Position numbers and translations under genes: made by a program. Below the pieces are notes generated by a model. That model did not search any database. It was not told where the DNA came from and was given only the letters and a program-made list of their open reading frames with translations. A DNA stretch of 64,000 nt, taken from the NCBI GenBank assembly GCA_004297725.1, contig SCUS01000193.1:62001-126000 (forward strand), given 5' to 3'. Positions 1 to 8,851 of the stretch are shown one piece after another (positions within the stretch are counted from its first letter, which is position 1; each line of letters starts with the position of its first letter). This stretch comes from Myxococcaceae bacterium (GTDB lineage Bacteria > Myxococcota_A > Polyangia > Polyangiales > Ga0077539).

Positions 1-479
1 AGATGCAGTCGGGCTTCTCGGCGATGCGCCCGACGCTGCAGCTCGCCAAGCTGGTGGGCCAGTACGACCGGCTGCACGTCCCCGGGGCGCGGCAGGCCCT
101 CGACGCCATCGAGCGCTGGGGCAACGACAACATCCCCTTCCCCGCGGCGGCGTACCGCACGTACATCACCGAGCTCTACCAGCAGAACCTCCTGGCCCGC
201 GGAGAGCACCGGGTGCGAGGCCGGGTCGCGCGACTCTCGGACATCACCTGCCCGGTGATGGCCATCACCGCCGAGCGCGACACCATCTGCCCCCCGGCCG
301 CCGCCCTCGCGCTGCTCTCGCTCAGCGGCAGCAGCGACACCCGGGCGCTGTCGGTCCCCGGCGGCCACGTGGGCGCCGTGGTGGGCAGCCGCGCCTCGAA
401 GGAGCTGTACCCTGCGGTAGCGCAGTGGCTGAGAGAGCGCCTCGACGCCCCACTGCCCAAGACCGCCGCGACGGAGTAG
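1..479 (+). CDS. PhaC-like alpha/beta hydrolase, C-terminal part (5' cut by window)
   Basis: The reading frame is open from the window edge, so the N-terminus and the nucleophile elbow lie outside. The visible 158 residues look like the C-terminal half of class III PHA-synthase-like alpha/beta hydrolases: a segment with FPAAAYRTYITELYQQN, a strand leading to AERDTICPP (candidate catalytic Asp), and GGHVGAVVG (candidate catalytic His) before a final WLRER helix. PHA synthases polymerise hydroxyacyl-CoA, but many homologues are ordinary hydrolases, so the substrate is not assigned. The next lipoprotein gene starts within about a dozen bases of the stop, and the following four genes overlap, so this probably heads or sits inside one operon. 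Confidence 0.75.
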   Translation, partial: MQSGFSAMRPTLQLAKLVGQYDRLHVPGARQALDAIERWGNDNIPFPAAAYRTYITELYQQNLLARGEHRVRGRVARLSDITCPVMAITAERDTICPPAAALALLSLSGSSDTRALSVPGGHVGAVVGSRASKELYPAVAQWLRERLDAPLPKTAATE

Positions 480-490
480 TGAAGAGCCCG

Positions 491-1426
491 ATGCGCTCCA
501 ACGCCCGCCTCCCCGCCGCCGCGCTGGCCGCCCTCTGCCTCGCCGGGTGCGCCACCGGCGACGTGGAGTCCCGCACCCCCGCGGCCGACTCCGGCGCCCG
601 CGATGTTGCAGCGCAGCGAGACGTCCCCCCGGCGACCGACGACACCCCGGTCGCGACCGACGACGCCGGGGCGCTCCCCCCGGAGGACGTCGCTCCTCCG
701 GCCGACGCGGGCCCCCGCTGCGCCGCCGACCGCGACGGCACCATCACCCGCGCGGAGGTGAACTTCCTCGTCGGCGCCTCGGTGCTCTACGCCGTCAACG
801 AGGAGGGCGCCACGGTCTCTCCCATCGACACCGCCGGCACCATGGTGGAGGGCGTCCGCCGCTGGGACTACAGCGCCGCGCGCAGCGAAGACCGCCGGGT
901 GCTCGACGAGGTGATGCGCCCGCAGGGCCGCTGGTGGAGCGCCCGCTACCCCGACGCCACCTACGCCGCGATGCTCGACCGCACCAACAACATCCTCGGC
1001 GTCTACCGCGCCAGCGCCACGGCCCTGGAGCTTCTGGGCACCGTCTCCGTCGTGGAGAACCGCACCAACCTGGCGATGAATCCCCCGGTGGTGGTGCTGC
1101 GCTTCCCGCTGCGCGTGGGCGACACCTGGAGCCAGTCGGTGACCGCCACCGGGCTCTACAACCTCACGCCCCTCACCAACGTCACCGCGTACACCACCCG
1201 CGTCGACGCCGCCGGGGAGGTGTGGACCCCCGCGGGCCGCTTCCCCGCGCTTCGGGTGCGCACCGACCTCGACCAGACCATCCCCCTCACCATCATCCGA
1301 CGCACCCGCCGGACGTACACCTTCCTCAGCGAGTGCTGGGGCGTCGTGGCCCGCATCGCCAGCGTCGACAACGAGTCCGCCGAGGCCTTCACCCGCGCCT
1401 CCGAGTACCGCCGGCTGAGCCTGTGA
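491..1426 (+). CDS. Lipoprotein, paralogue of the 3971-4819 protein
   Basis: This encodes a 311-residue predicted lipoprotein. The signal peptide ends in the lipobox LAGC and is followed by an acidic Ala/Asp/Pro linker. I start at the ATG in front of the signal peptide; a GTG at 479, overlapping the previous stop, would only add four residues. The mature domain shares an ordered set of motifs with the protein at 3971-4819: DGTI-R-EV-F near its start, a WW-containing segment with YPDATYAAMLD, GVYRA, VLRFPLRVGDTW, and a terminal EYRRLSL, so the two are paralogues. I do not recognise the domain. The downstream hydrolase begins inside its stop codon (GTGA overlap), which implies translational coupling. 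Confidence 0.85.
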   Translation: MRSNARLPAAALAALCLAGCATGDVESRTPAADSGARDVAAQRDVPPATDDTPVATDDAGALPPEDVAPPADAGPRCAADRDGTITRAEVNFLVGASVLYAVNEEGATVSPIDTAGTMVEGVRRWDYSAARSEDRRVLDEVMRPQGRWWSARYPDATYAAMLDRTNNILGVYRASATALELLGTVSVVENRTNLAMNPPVVVLRFPLRVGDTWSQSVTATGLYNLTPLTNVTAYTTRVDAAGEVWTPAGRFPALRVRTDLDQTIPLTIIRRTRRTYTFLSECWGVVARIASVDNESAEAFTRASEYRRLSL

Positions 1427-2343
1427 GAGCGCTCCTCTGTTGCATCGCAGCATGCCTGCTCCCGGCGTGCGCCTCCTTCCAGCAGCCCGGCGAGGCCCTC
1501 GGGGCGCGCCTCGGGCCCGACTCCCGCTACGTCCACACCCGCTCGGGCAGGGCCATCTACACCGAGGTCCGGGGCCCCGCGGAGGGGACCGCCACCCCGG
1601 TGCTGCTGGTGCACGGCTTCGCCTCCAACCACGACGTGTGGCGCCCGCTCGAGCCCGCGCTGAGAGAGCGCCGGCGCACCATCAACGTCGACCTGCCGGG
1701 CTTCGGCTGGTCGTCCCGCACCGACGGGGACTACTCCCCCGCCGCCCTCGCCTCGGACCTCGTCGATGTCCTCGACGCCGTCGGCACCACCGGTCCGGTC
1801 GACGTGGTGGCCCACTCCTGGGGCAGCTCGGTCAGCCTCGCGCTCGCCCTCGACCACCCCGACCGGGTGCGCCGCGTCGTCCTCGTCGGCGCCTGGATCT
1901 ACGACGAGCAGATCCCCCCCTTCTTCCGCTGGGCGCGCCTCCCTGGCGTGGGCGAGATGCTCTTCTCGGGCTTCTATCACGAGCGCCCGGACGAGCGTTT
2001 CCCCCTGGCCTTCGAAGACCCTTCGGTGGTCTCCCAGGAGCTGGTCGACGCCATCGAGCGCTCCTTCGACCGCCCGGGCACCTCCCGCGCCGCCCTCGCC
2101 GCCGCCCGGGGCCAGTGCTTCCTCCAGCTCCAGACCCGCTACCGCACGGTCACCCAGCCCTTCCTCCTGCTCTGGGGCGCCGAGGACCACGTCGCCCTCC
2201 TCCGCCACGGCCAGCGCCTCGCCAGGGAGATCCCCGACGCCCGGCTCACGGTCGTCCCCGCGGTGGGCCACTTCCCCATGATCGAGGCCGCGGGCGTCAC
2301 CCGTCGCGAGGTGCTCTCCTTCCTCGACGGGAGCCCGCGGTGA
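1423..2343 (+). CDS. Lipoprotein alpha/beta-fold hydrolase
   Basis: This 306-residue protein starts at a GTG that overlaps the previous stop by four bases. A short signal peptide ends in a lipobox (LLPAC), so the enzyme is probably anchored in the envelope. The fold is a classic alpha/beta hydrolase: an oxyanion-region HGFASNHDVW, a nucleophile elbow AHSWGSS, a WGAEDH segment for the acid and VGHFPM for the catalytic His. Family members act as esterases, lipases or related hydrolases; the substrate is not visible. Placement between two paralogous lipoproteins and next to an outer-membrane protein suggests work at the cell surface. The next gene again overlaps by four bases. Confidence 0.85.
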   Translation: MRALLCCIAACLLPACASFQQPGEALGARLGPDSRYVHTRSGRAIYTEVRGPAEGTATPVLLVHGFASNHDVWRPLEPALRERRRTINVDLPGFGWSSRTDGDYSPAALASDLVDVLDAVGTTGPVDVVAHSWGSSVSLALALDHPDRVRRVVLVGAWIYDEQIPPFFRWARLPGVGEMLFSGFYHERPDERFPLAFEDPSVVSQELVDAIERSFDRPGTSRAALAAARGQCFLQLQTRYRTVTQPFLLLWGAEDHVALLRHGQRLAREIPDARLTVVPAVGHFPMIEAAGVTRREVLSFLDGSPR

Positions 2344-3983
2344 GCCCCGTGTTGCGCCGCACCATCGCCCCGCTGCTCGCCTGCTGCGCCGCGACATGGC
2401 TCGCTTCCTCCACGGCGATGGCCCAGCCCCGCCCTGTGGGAGACGAGCGCCGCGCGCCCGACCGCGAGCCCTACCGCGACGCGCCGGGGGTGACGCCCAT
2501 CGGCGACCCGGTGAGGGCGACCGCCGACACGCCCGACCAGCGGGTGCGGCTCTCGGGCTTCCTCCGGACCCGCGGCGACCTCGGCCACAACTGGGACCTC
2601 GGCCGCGGCCCCACCCCCTCGCTGCCGTCGATCTGGCCGACGCCCTACGTCGACGACGGCGCCTCGCACACCCAGACCAGCGCCGACATGCGCCTCCGGG
2701 TGGACGCCGCCATCGAGGTCGGCTGGGGCGTGTCCATCCGGGCGAGGGCCCACGTGCTCGACAACCTGCGCCTGGGGTCGCTCCCCACCGGCGACCTCGG
2801 CGGCGGCAGCGTGACCCAGCGCGGCCCCGACCAGCCCATCGACGTGCGCCAGGTCTACGGCCAGGCGCTGCTGCCCTTCGGGGTGCTCACCGTCGGGCGC
2901 ATGGGCGCCCTGGTCGACTGGGGAACGGGCTTCTTCCTCAACGCGGGCAACGGCCTCGACGACGACTTCGGCGACGTGGGCGACCGCATCGCCCTCACCA
3001 CCCCCCTGGCGGGCCTGCTCTGGACGGCCCTCTACGAGATCAGCGCCACGGGTCCGGCGAGCGACGCGGTGCGCCCGGAGATCCGCCCCGCCTTCGACCT
3101 CGACCCCCGCGACGACGTGCGCACCGTGGCCTTCTCCGTCGCCCGCTACAACTCCGCCGCGACGCGCAACCGCCTGCTCCGCGCGGGCCGCAACGCCGTG
3201 GAGCTCGGCCTCGTGGGCAGCTACCGCTGGCAGTCCTACGACGTGAGCGCGGGGGACGTCCCCTCGGCGCGCACGGCGCTGGTGCGCGACCTCACGGCCT
3301 TCGTGGGCGACGCCTGGGTGCGCGCCGACCTCGGGCGCTTCACCTTCGAGGGCGAGTTCGCCTTCGTGGGCTTCCGCATCGCCAACGCCTCGCTCGACCC
3401 GGCGGCGATGCTCAACCTCGCGGTCACCGGCCGGCAGTACGGCGGCGTGCTGCGCGCCGACTACCGCGGGGGAGAGCGCTTCGTGGCCAGGGTGGAGTTC
3501 GGCTTCGCCTCGGGCGACGACCGCCCCGGCTTCGGGGCGCGCACCGCGGCGCAGAGCGGGCGGGCGGGCGACCTCGACGGGCTGCAGTTCGACCTCACCC
3601 GCACCCCGCGCGACGTCAACATCCAGAACTTCCGCTTCCACCCCAACTACCGCGTCGACCTGATCATGTGGCGTCGGCTCATCGGCACCGTCACCGACGC
3701 GTGGTACGTGCGACCGATGGTGCGATACCGCATCGGTCCGATGCTCACCGCCGAGCTCGCGGTGATCGGGAGCGCGGCGATGGAGCCCAACAGCACCCCA
3801 TCGGGCAAGGCCCCGCTCGGCGTCGAGACCGACGTCGGGCTGATCTACGAACAGGAGCACGGCTTCGTGATGCGCCTCGACTACGGCCTCCTGCTCCCGC
3901 TCTCGGGCTTCGACAACGCCCCGCGACGGCTGAGCGCCTCGCCCGCCCACGCCCTCCACGCGGTGATGGCATGGCGCTTCTGA
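2340..3983 (+). CDS. Outer-membrane protein resembling TIGR04551
   Basis: This 547-residue protein has a GTG start overlapping the previous stop and a cleavable signal peptide ending near AMA-Q. After a polar linker it has a segment on the pattern GFLRTRGDLGHNWDLGRG, followed by long amphipathic strands rich in alternating hydrophobics, Tyr and Arg, and it ends in WRF, a typical beta-barrel terminal aromatic. From memory this matches TIGR04551, a family common in myxobacteria with no assigned function. A barrel is the natural inference: it is co-translated with surface lipoproteins and could be the outer-membrane pore or scaffold of that group. The family name should be checked with the HMM. 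Confidence 0.65.
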   Translation: MSPVLRRTIAPLLACCAATWLASSTAMAQPRPVGDERRAPDREPYRDAPGVTPIGDPVRATADTPDQRVRLSGFLRTRGDLGHNWDLGRGPTPSLPSIWPTPYVDDGASHTQTSADMRLRVDAAIEVGWGVSIRARAHVLDNLRLGSLPTGDLGGGSVTQRGPDQPIDVRQVYGQALLPFGVLTVGRMGALVDWGTGFFLNAGNGLDDDFGDVGDRIALTTPLAGLLWTALYEISATGPASDAVRPEIRPAFDLDPRDDVRTVAFSVARYNSAATRNRLLRAGRNAVELGLVGSYRWQSYDVSAGDVPSARTALVRDLTAFVGDAWVRADLGRFTFEGEFAFVGFRIANASLDPAAMLNLAVTGRQYGGVLRADYRGGERFVARVEFGFASGDDRPGFGARTAAQSGRAGDLDGLQFDLTRTPRDVNIQNFRFHPNYRVDLIMWRRLIGTVTDAWYVRPMVRYRIGPMLTAELAVIGSAAMEPNSTPSGKAPLGVETDVGLIYEQEHGFVMRLDYGLLLPLSGFDNAPRRLSASPAHALHAVMAWRF

Positions 3984-4819
3984 GCCCGCGCATCGGCCTC
4001 GCGCTCTCGCTCTGCCTCGCGGCCTGCGCCGCGGGACCGGAGATGCAGGGCAACCCCTCGGCGGACGGCGGCGGCTTCGTGCCCCTCCCCGACGCCGGTC
4101 CGGGGGTGACCTGCCGGGGCAATCGCGACGGCACCATCGCCCGCGGCGAGGTGGTCTTCGCCCCGGGGGTGGAGGTGCGCTACCGCATCAACCCCCCGAG
4201 CACCCTCGCCAATGTCAACGCCCGCGGGGTCGTCCAACCCGACGGGACGCGCCTCTGGGACTTCACCGACCGCACCGGCGACGCGGTCACGCTCTCGCTC
4301 TCCACCAGCGCGGGCCAGTGGTGGCTGCCGCGCTTCCCGACGGCGCAGTACGCGTCGCGCATCGACCCTCGCAGCCCCAACCTCGGCGTGTACCGGGCCG
4401 GCGACGTGAGCGTCGAGCTGCTGGGCCTGGTCGCCCCCTCCGAGGCGACGATGACGGTGGTCCCCTACGAGCCGGGCGTGGCGGTGCTGCGCTTCCCGCT
4501 GGCGATGGGCGCGACCTGGACCGCCGAGTCCACCACCCGCGACGCCATGGTCGAGGGGACGCCCGTCGCGTCGATGGACCGCTACGTCTTCACCGTCGAC
4601 GCGCGAGGCACCGTGCGCCTCCCGGAGCTCACCTTCACCGACGCGCTCCGGGTGCGCGTCGAGCTCACGCAGCGCTTCCCCGCAGGCCCTGGCGTGCGGA
4701 AGATCCAGTACCTCTGGCTGGTCGAGTGCTACGGCGAGGTCGCCCGCATGACCTCGCAGGACGGCGAGCTCGACCCCGACTTCACCTCGGCCGTGGAGTT
4801 CCGTCGGCTGGGGCTCTGA
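3971..4819 (+). CDS. Lipoprotein, paralogue of the 491-1426 protein
   Basis: This 282-residue predicted lipoprotein has an ATG overlapping the end of the barrel gene by 13 bases and a lipobox LAAC. The motif order matches the first lipoprotein of the operon: DGTIARGEVVF, a WDF segment, WWLPRFPTAQYASRID, NLGVYRAGDVSVELLG, VLRFPLAMGATW and a final EFRRLGL. The pair therefore arose by duplication and now brackets a hydrolase and an outer-membrane protein. The function is unknown. It is the last gene of the operon; the next gene has its own promoter-like hexamer. Confidence 0.85.
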   Translation: MALLSPRIGLALSLCLAACAAGPEMQGNPSADGGGFVPLPDAGPGVTCRGNRDGTIARGEVVFAPGVEVRYRINPPSTLANVNARGVVQPDGTRLWDFTDRTGDAVTLSLSTSAGQWWLPRFPTAQYASRIDPRSPNLGVYRAGDVSVELLGLVAPSEATMTVVPYEPGVAVLRFPLAMGATWTAESTTRDAMVEGTPVASMDRYVFTVDARGTVRLPELTFTDALRVRVELTQRFPAGPGVRKIQYLWLVECYGEVARMTSQDGELDPDFTSAVEFRRLGL

Positions 4820-4876
4820 CCGCCGCAGGTCAGCGTAGGCATTTCAACCGCAGTGCGTTGCGCCCATCGAGCGATC

Positions 4877-4882
4877 TACACT
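4877..4882 (+). promoter_or_regulatory. -10-like hexamer TACACT, 6 nt before start codon
   Basis: TACACT lies six bases before the ATG at 4889, so transcription would begin at or next to the start codon. The same 16-base string GATCTACACTCGCGCC occurs on the minus strand in front of the CorA-like gene. Confidence 0.5.
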
Positions 4883-4888
4883 CGCGCC

Positions 4889-5791
4889 ATGCGAAGCCTC
4901 CGCTGGTTGGCTCCCGGTGCGCTGCTCTCCCTGGTGGCGTGCGGCTCGGTCGATCGCAACGCCCTCGAAGGTCCGCTCCCGCTGGACGCTGGCGGCGCGC
5001 TCGCCCCCGACGTGGGCGCGGCGCCTGCCGTCGACTCCGGCCCCCCTTCGGGCAATACCGACCTGGGTAATCCCATGGAGCCCGTGGACGCGGGCGCTCC
5101 GGTGACACCTCCGCCTCCGGTCGACGCGGGCTCTCCTCCTCCGCCTCCGGTCGACGCAGGCTCTCCTCCGCCGCCTCCGGTCGACGCGGGCTCTCCTCCG
5201 CCGCCGCCTCCGGTCGACGCGGGCTCTCCGCCGCCGCCTCCGGTCGACGCGGGCTCTCCGCCGCCGCCTCCGGTCGACGCGGGCTCTCCGAGCTGTCGCG
5301 CGTGCACGGCCTTCGCGCCGGTGACCTTCTGCCCCGGAACGGGCGCGGGCGCGTGCCTCTCCTACGCGGGCTGCTCCGCCGACGGCTGCGGGGTCTGCGC
5401 GGCGGCCGTCGCGGGCGGCGACAACTGCTCCAACCCGATCGTCATCAGCACCTCCGGGCAGCGGCGCACGGTGGTCAGCACCTGCGGCGCTCGCAACGAC
5501 GTCACCACGGGCTGCAACGGCCGCGGCGGCCCGGACATCGTCATCGGGCTGCGCGTGGCCCGGCGAGGGCGCGTGGTGACGCGCATGACGGTCCCGTCGG
5601 GGGTGTCGGTGAACTACGGCTACGACTTCCCGGCGCGCTCGTGTCGCGACGAGTCGCTGCTCCGCCCTTGCAGCGACAACAGCAACTCGACCACCCAGGG
5701 CTTCGACCTCACCCTCGACGCCGGCACCTACTACCTCTACGTGGCGACCACGGTGGCCTCGACGATCGTCGTCGAGACCATCCTTCCCTGA
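4889..5791 (+). CDS. Lipoprotein with Pro-rich repeat stalk and PPC-like domain
   Basis: This 300-residue predicted lipoprotein has a signal peptide ending in the lipobox LVAC. Residues about 75-135 are a stalk built from tandem VDAGSPPPPP units. A Cys-rich module follows, then a beta domain ending in DAGTYYLYVATTVAST, which resembles pre-peptidase C-terminal (PPC) domains in secreted proteins. The start is the ATG directly after a TACACT hexamer rather than an in-frame ATG 12 codons upstream, because only this one begins with the signal peptide. A surface-displayed, possibly ligand-binding role is likely; no enzyme motif is seen. Confidence 0.8.
   Translation: MRSLRWLAPGALLSLVACGSVDRNALEGPLPLDAGGALAPDVGAAPAVDSGPPSGNTDLGNPMEPVDAGAPVTPPPPVDAGSPPPPPVDAGSPPPPPVDAGSPPPPPPVDAGSPPPPPVDAGSPPPPPVDAGSPSCRACTAFAPVTFCPGTGAGACLSYAGCSADGCGVCAAAVAGGDNCSNPIVISTSGQRRTVVSTCGARNDVTTGCNGRGGPDIVIGLRVARRGRVVTRMTVPSGVSVNYGYDFPARSCRDESLLRPCSDNSNSTTQGFDLTLDAGTYYLYVATTVASTIVVETILP
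5115..5290 (+). repeat. In-frame tandem repeat encoding VDAGSPPPPP
   Basis: About six near-identical units of 30-33 bases encode VDAGS followed by four to six prolines. Unit lengths differ by whole codons, so copy-number changes keep the frame. They form the stalk of the lipoprotein at 4889-5791. Confidence 0.9.
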
Positions 5792-5797
5792 GAGCCC

Positions 5798-7369
5798 TCA
5801 GCTCTGGCGCGAGCGGCGGCCGCCGAGGCCCATGGCGCAGAGGCCGAAGGCGATCAGCCCGAGGCCCAGCTCGCTGCGGGAGGCCACGCCGGGGTAGGCG
5901 CAGAGGCAGCCGTGCGGCTGCACCCGGCGGGCGCGGTGGAGCGGTAGCTGGGCGCGGCGCAGCTCGGGGTCGAGCCCGCTCGGCGGCACCGGGACCGTCG
6001 TGGCGCGGGCCTGGGCGTCTGCCGGAGCGGGGGCGGGCGGAGGCGGGAGCTGGTCTCGGTGGCGACGGCTGCGGCGGCTCGACCCGTCGCGGTGGTGACG
6101 GCTCGACGCATGGCGCCTCGAGGGCACCGGGGCGAGGGCCTCGCTCTCCTCGGTCACCGACGGCGCCGCCGCCGCGAGCGAGGGATCGACCGGGGACCCC
6201 TCGGCGGCCACGCGGGCGCGGGCCCTCGGGTGGCGGATGGTGAAGCGGTCGAGGACGGTGCCGTCGGGGCGCACGGCGGTGAAGTCGAGCTTGTCGCCCT
6301 CGGCGTCGACGCGCACGTAGTGGTGCTGCGCCGCGAAGACCCGGGTGTAGTTGTGCTCGGTGCGGCGGCTGTAGAGCGGAGCGCCCGAGCCGCCGGTGAC
6401 CATGTAGCGAAGGCCCCGCTCCTCGCCGCGCTCGTAGACGTGGTCGTGCCCGGCCACCACCAGGTCGACGCCGTAGCGGCGGAACATCTCCGGCAGCCCC
6501 GCGGCGCGCAGCGAGCGGTTCTCCCCGTGCGGACCCGACGAGTGCATGCCCCAGTGCGTGACCACCAGGAGGAAGTCGTCGGGGCCGTCGCGGCGGGCCT
6601 GCGAGAGGTGCTGCTCCAGCCACGCCCGCTGCGGCGCCCGCGACCAGTCGTCGTAGGCGTTGGCGAGGATCATCCGCACGTTGCCGTAGCGCACGACGTA
6701 GTCGAGCTCCGGGCGCGGCGCGTCGGGGGGCGGGCAGTTCACGTAGCGGCGGAAGTTCTCGATGCCGATGCGGGAGGAATTGCGCAGCTCGTGGTTGCCC
6801 ACCACCGGGATGAATACCGTGTCACGTAAGAGATCGCGCTCGATGGAGAAGAAGTCGTCCCACTGGCGGTCGGAGCGGCCGTCGGCGAGCAGGTCGCCGG
6901 TGTGCACGACGAAGTCCGGCCCCTCGCGGCGCATCGCGGCCACGATGGAGGCGTGCGACCGCGCGTTGCTGCGCGTGTCTCCGTAGAGCAGGAAGCGAAA
7001 CGGCTCCGCGCGCTGCGGCGCCGTGCTGAACACCCCTTCGGTGGCGCCGATGCCCGGGCCGCTCACCTCGTACTGGTAGCGCACGCCCGCCGCGAGCCCC
7101 TCGACGAGCACCTCGTGGAGGTTGACCATCGCCGTGTCGCGCACCTCGATGGGCGCTCCGACCGCGACGCCCTCGGAGGCCACCCGCCAGGCGCGCACGG
7201 TCACCGGCCCCGGCGCGGCGCGCTCGAGCATCACCGTGATGGCCCCCGGCCTTGGAGCCATGAGGTACGGGCCCTTGCGCAGGCCGGTCTGCGCGTGCGC
7301 CGAAGAGGACAGCAGCGATGCCGTCAAGGCGCAGGCAAGAGCTCCGGCACGAACGCAGGGGGCAACCAC
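5798..7369 (-). CDS. Secreted purple-acid-phosphatase-like metallophosphoesterase with C-terminal anchor
   Basis: This 523-residue protein starts at a GTG and has a signal peptide ending near AHA. An N-terminal Fn3-like domain typical of purple acid phosphatases is followed by a calcineurin-type phosphoesterase with all blocks visible: GDTRSN, HTGDL, GNHE, THWGMHS and AGHDHVYER. These coordinate a two-metal centre for phosphomonoester hydrolysis. After about residue 385 come an Arg/His/Pro-rich linker, a Cys pair (CLC), a hydrophobic helix and a final Arg-rich GGRRSRQS. This tripartite tail resembles the MYXO-CTERM sorting signal. It converges with the preceding lipoprotein gene. Phosphate scavenging outside the cell is a reasonable inference. 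Confidence 0.85.
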   Translation of the reverse strand: MVAPCVRAGALACALTASLLSSSAHAQTGLRKGPYLMAPRPGAITVMLERAAPGPVTVRAWRVASEGVAVGAPIEVRDTAMVNLHEVLVEGLAAGVRYQYEVSGPGIGATEGVFSTAPQRAEPFRFLLYGDTRSNARSHASIVAAMRREGPDFVVHTGDLLADGRSDRQWDDFFSIERDLLRDTVFIPVVGNHELRNSSRIGIENFRRYVNCPPPDAPRPELDYVVRYGNVRMILANAYDDWSRAPQRAWLEQHLSQARRDGPDDFLLVVTHWGMHSSGPHGENRSLRAAGLPEMFRRYGVDLVVAGHDHVYERGEERGLRYMVTGGSGAPLYSRRTEHNYTRVFAAQHHYVRVDAEGDKLDFTAVRPDGTVLDRFTIRHPRARARVAAEGSPVDPSLAAAAPSVTEESEALAPVPSRRHASSRHHRDGSSRRSRRHRDQLPPPPAPAPADAQARATTVPVPPSGLDPELRRAQLPLHRARRVQPHGCLCAYPGVASRSELGLGLIAFGLCAMGLGGRRSRQS

Positions 7370-7494
7370 CCACAGAGGCTAACCCCGGCAGCGGTCTCCT
7401 CTAAAATTCTTGCGAGTTATTTGGCAGGAAGCGTGGACCCTGTCGGCACCCGGGCTCACACCGACGCCCAGATCGTCGCCAGGGACTTGTGTTT

Positions 7495-8769
7495 TCAGCG
7501 GATGTCGAAGTGGCACTCGTAGGCGCCGCCCGCCCTGAACGCGCCCGAGAGGATCGTGTAGCGCCCGCTCGCGGGGCAGGTGAAGGTGACGTTGGAGCAG
7601 AGGTGCGTGTCGGGGCCGCCGTCGCCGCCGGGGCACGAGTCGTCGTTGGCGGCGAGCTGCGCGTCGCGCATGCACGGGCGGTCTCCCGGGCAGATGCGGA
7701 GCATCGGGTCGCCGGCGCAGACGCCGATGGCGGGGGAGCAGCCGGCGTTGCAGCCGACCTGCACCCGCGCGCCGGGGGTGCAGGTGCGCGGCGTTCCCTC
7801 GGTGGTCCACCCGCAGTCGCGGTCGAGGCCCTCGTCGGCGCCGCCGCAGGCGAGCGTCGGGTCGTTGAGCAGGCCGCCGTCTGGCCCCAGCGGCCGCGGC
7901 GGGATCACCACCGTCATGAACACCTCGTTGTCGTCGTAGCGGCTCTCGGCGACGACGCGCTCGGCGTTGACCTGCGCGCGCAGCCGGTAGGTTCCGGGCG
8001 CGACGTCGGTGATGTCGACGTACTGGCAGTCGAGGCTGCGGCCGTAGAGGTCGTACCAGCCCGCGTGGATGCCCTGGTTGCCGCAGTTGTAGCGGCTCGC
8101 CGCGGGGAGGTCGGTGCTCATCCCCATGTAGCGCGCCGTGTCGAGGAGGCAGAACGACTGCTTGTGACCGCGCCCCACCTCCGCGCCCGCCATGTCGAAG
8201 AGGCGGTAGTCGGCGTAGCCGCGGAGGTGCCAGTGGTTGTGACAGGTTCCGAACTCGAACATGTCCGGGGGGCGACCGGCCCGGGTCGGCGCGCCGAGGT
8301 AGAGGTCGGCCTCGCCGATGTTGGGCGTGAGCAGGTCGAAGCGCAGCAGCCGGCGGCTGCCCGCGACGGTGCAGCCCTCCGTCACCTCGCATGACGAGGC
8401 GCCGAAGGTGCGCTCCTGGATCTGCGTGTTCTGGATCACCGGCGTGAGGTTGGGCAGCGGGCCGCCGTCGCTCGCGGACGCGTCGACGGAGGCGGACGCG
8501 TCGCTCGCGGACGCGTCGCTCGCGGGGGCGTCGAGGGAGACGGGGACGTCGACCGCGGGGGCGTCCAGGTCGACCACCACCGGCACGTCGACGAAGACCG
8601 ACACGTCGCTGCCCGGCATCGATCCAGCGTCCTTTGCAGGGGCGATCGGCGTGTCGGTAGCGCCAGCGTCGTTGCCCGTTGCGCTGGGGCCTGATCCGCT
8701 GGCGGTGCACGCCGTGAGGGTCGCGCAGAAGATCGCGACGCCGAGGAATGGTCGGTTGGGTGTGGTCAT
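7495..8769 (-). CDS. Lysyl-oxidase-like copper amine oxidase lipoprotein
   Basis: This 424-residue predicted lipoprotein has a lipobox LTAC and an Asp/Ala/Ser/Val-rich linker to about residue 100. Residues about 105-290 match the lysyl oxidase family. CHNHWH (176-181) supplies three His corresponding to the copper ligands of animal LOX. GHKQSFC (202-207) contains the Lys that forms the lysine tyrosylquinone cofactor. GWYDLYG (237-243) and DCQYVDITDV complete the site with candidate partner tyrosines. The C-terminal 130 residues are a Cys-rich module. LOX enzymes oxidise primary amines such as peptidyl lysine to aldehydes and cross-link proteins. A surface matrix cross-linking role is inference; no other LOX genes are adjacent. 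Confidence 0.85.
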   Translation of the reverse strand: MTTPNRPFLGVAIFCATLTACTASGSGPSATGNDAGATDTPIAPAKDAGSMPGSDVSVFVDVPVVVDLDAPAVDVPVSLDAPASDASASDASASVDASASDGGPLPNLTPVIQNTQIQERTFGASSCEVTEGCTVAGSRRLLRFDLLTPNIGEADLYLGAPTRAGRPPDMFEFGTCHNHWHLRGYADYRLFDMAGAEVGRGHKQSFCLLDTARYMGMSTDLPAASRYNCGNQGIHAGWYDLYGRSLDCQYVDITDVAPGTYRLRAQVNAERVVAESRYDDNEVFMTVVIPPRPLGPDGGLLNDPTLACGGADEGLDRDCGWTTEGTPRTCTPGARVQVGCNAGCSPAIGVCAGDPMLRICPGDRPCMRDAQLAANDDSCPGGDGGPDTHLCSNVTFTCPASGRYTILSGAFRAGGAYECHFDIR

Positions 8770-8851
8770 GGTGATCCCTGTCCTCGCGCGAGCATGAGAA
8801 CGGGTTCGCCTCGGACGTCAACGGTCCGTTGCGAACGCCGGTGCGCCCGGT

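Noticed and set aside
5115..5290. Regular repeats that could suggest a CRISPR array
   Set aside because: Units are tandem, in frame, without spacers, and encode a Pro-rich stalk. The same applies to the repeats at 32796-32977 and 52657-52795.
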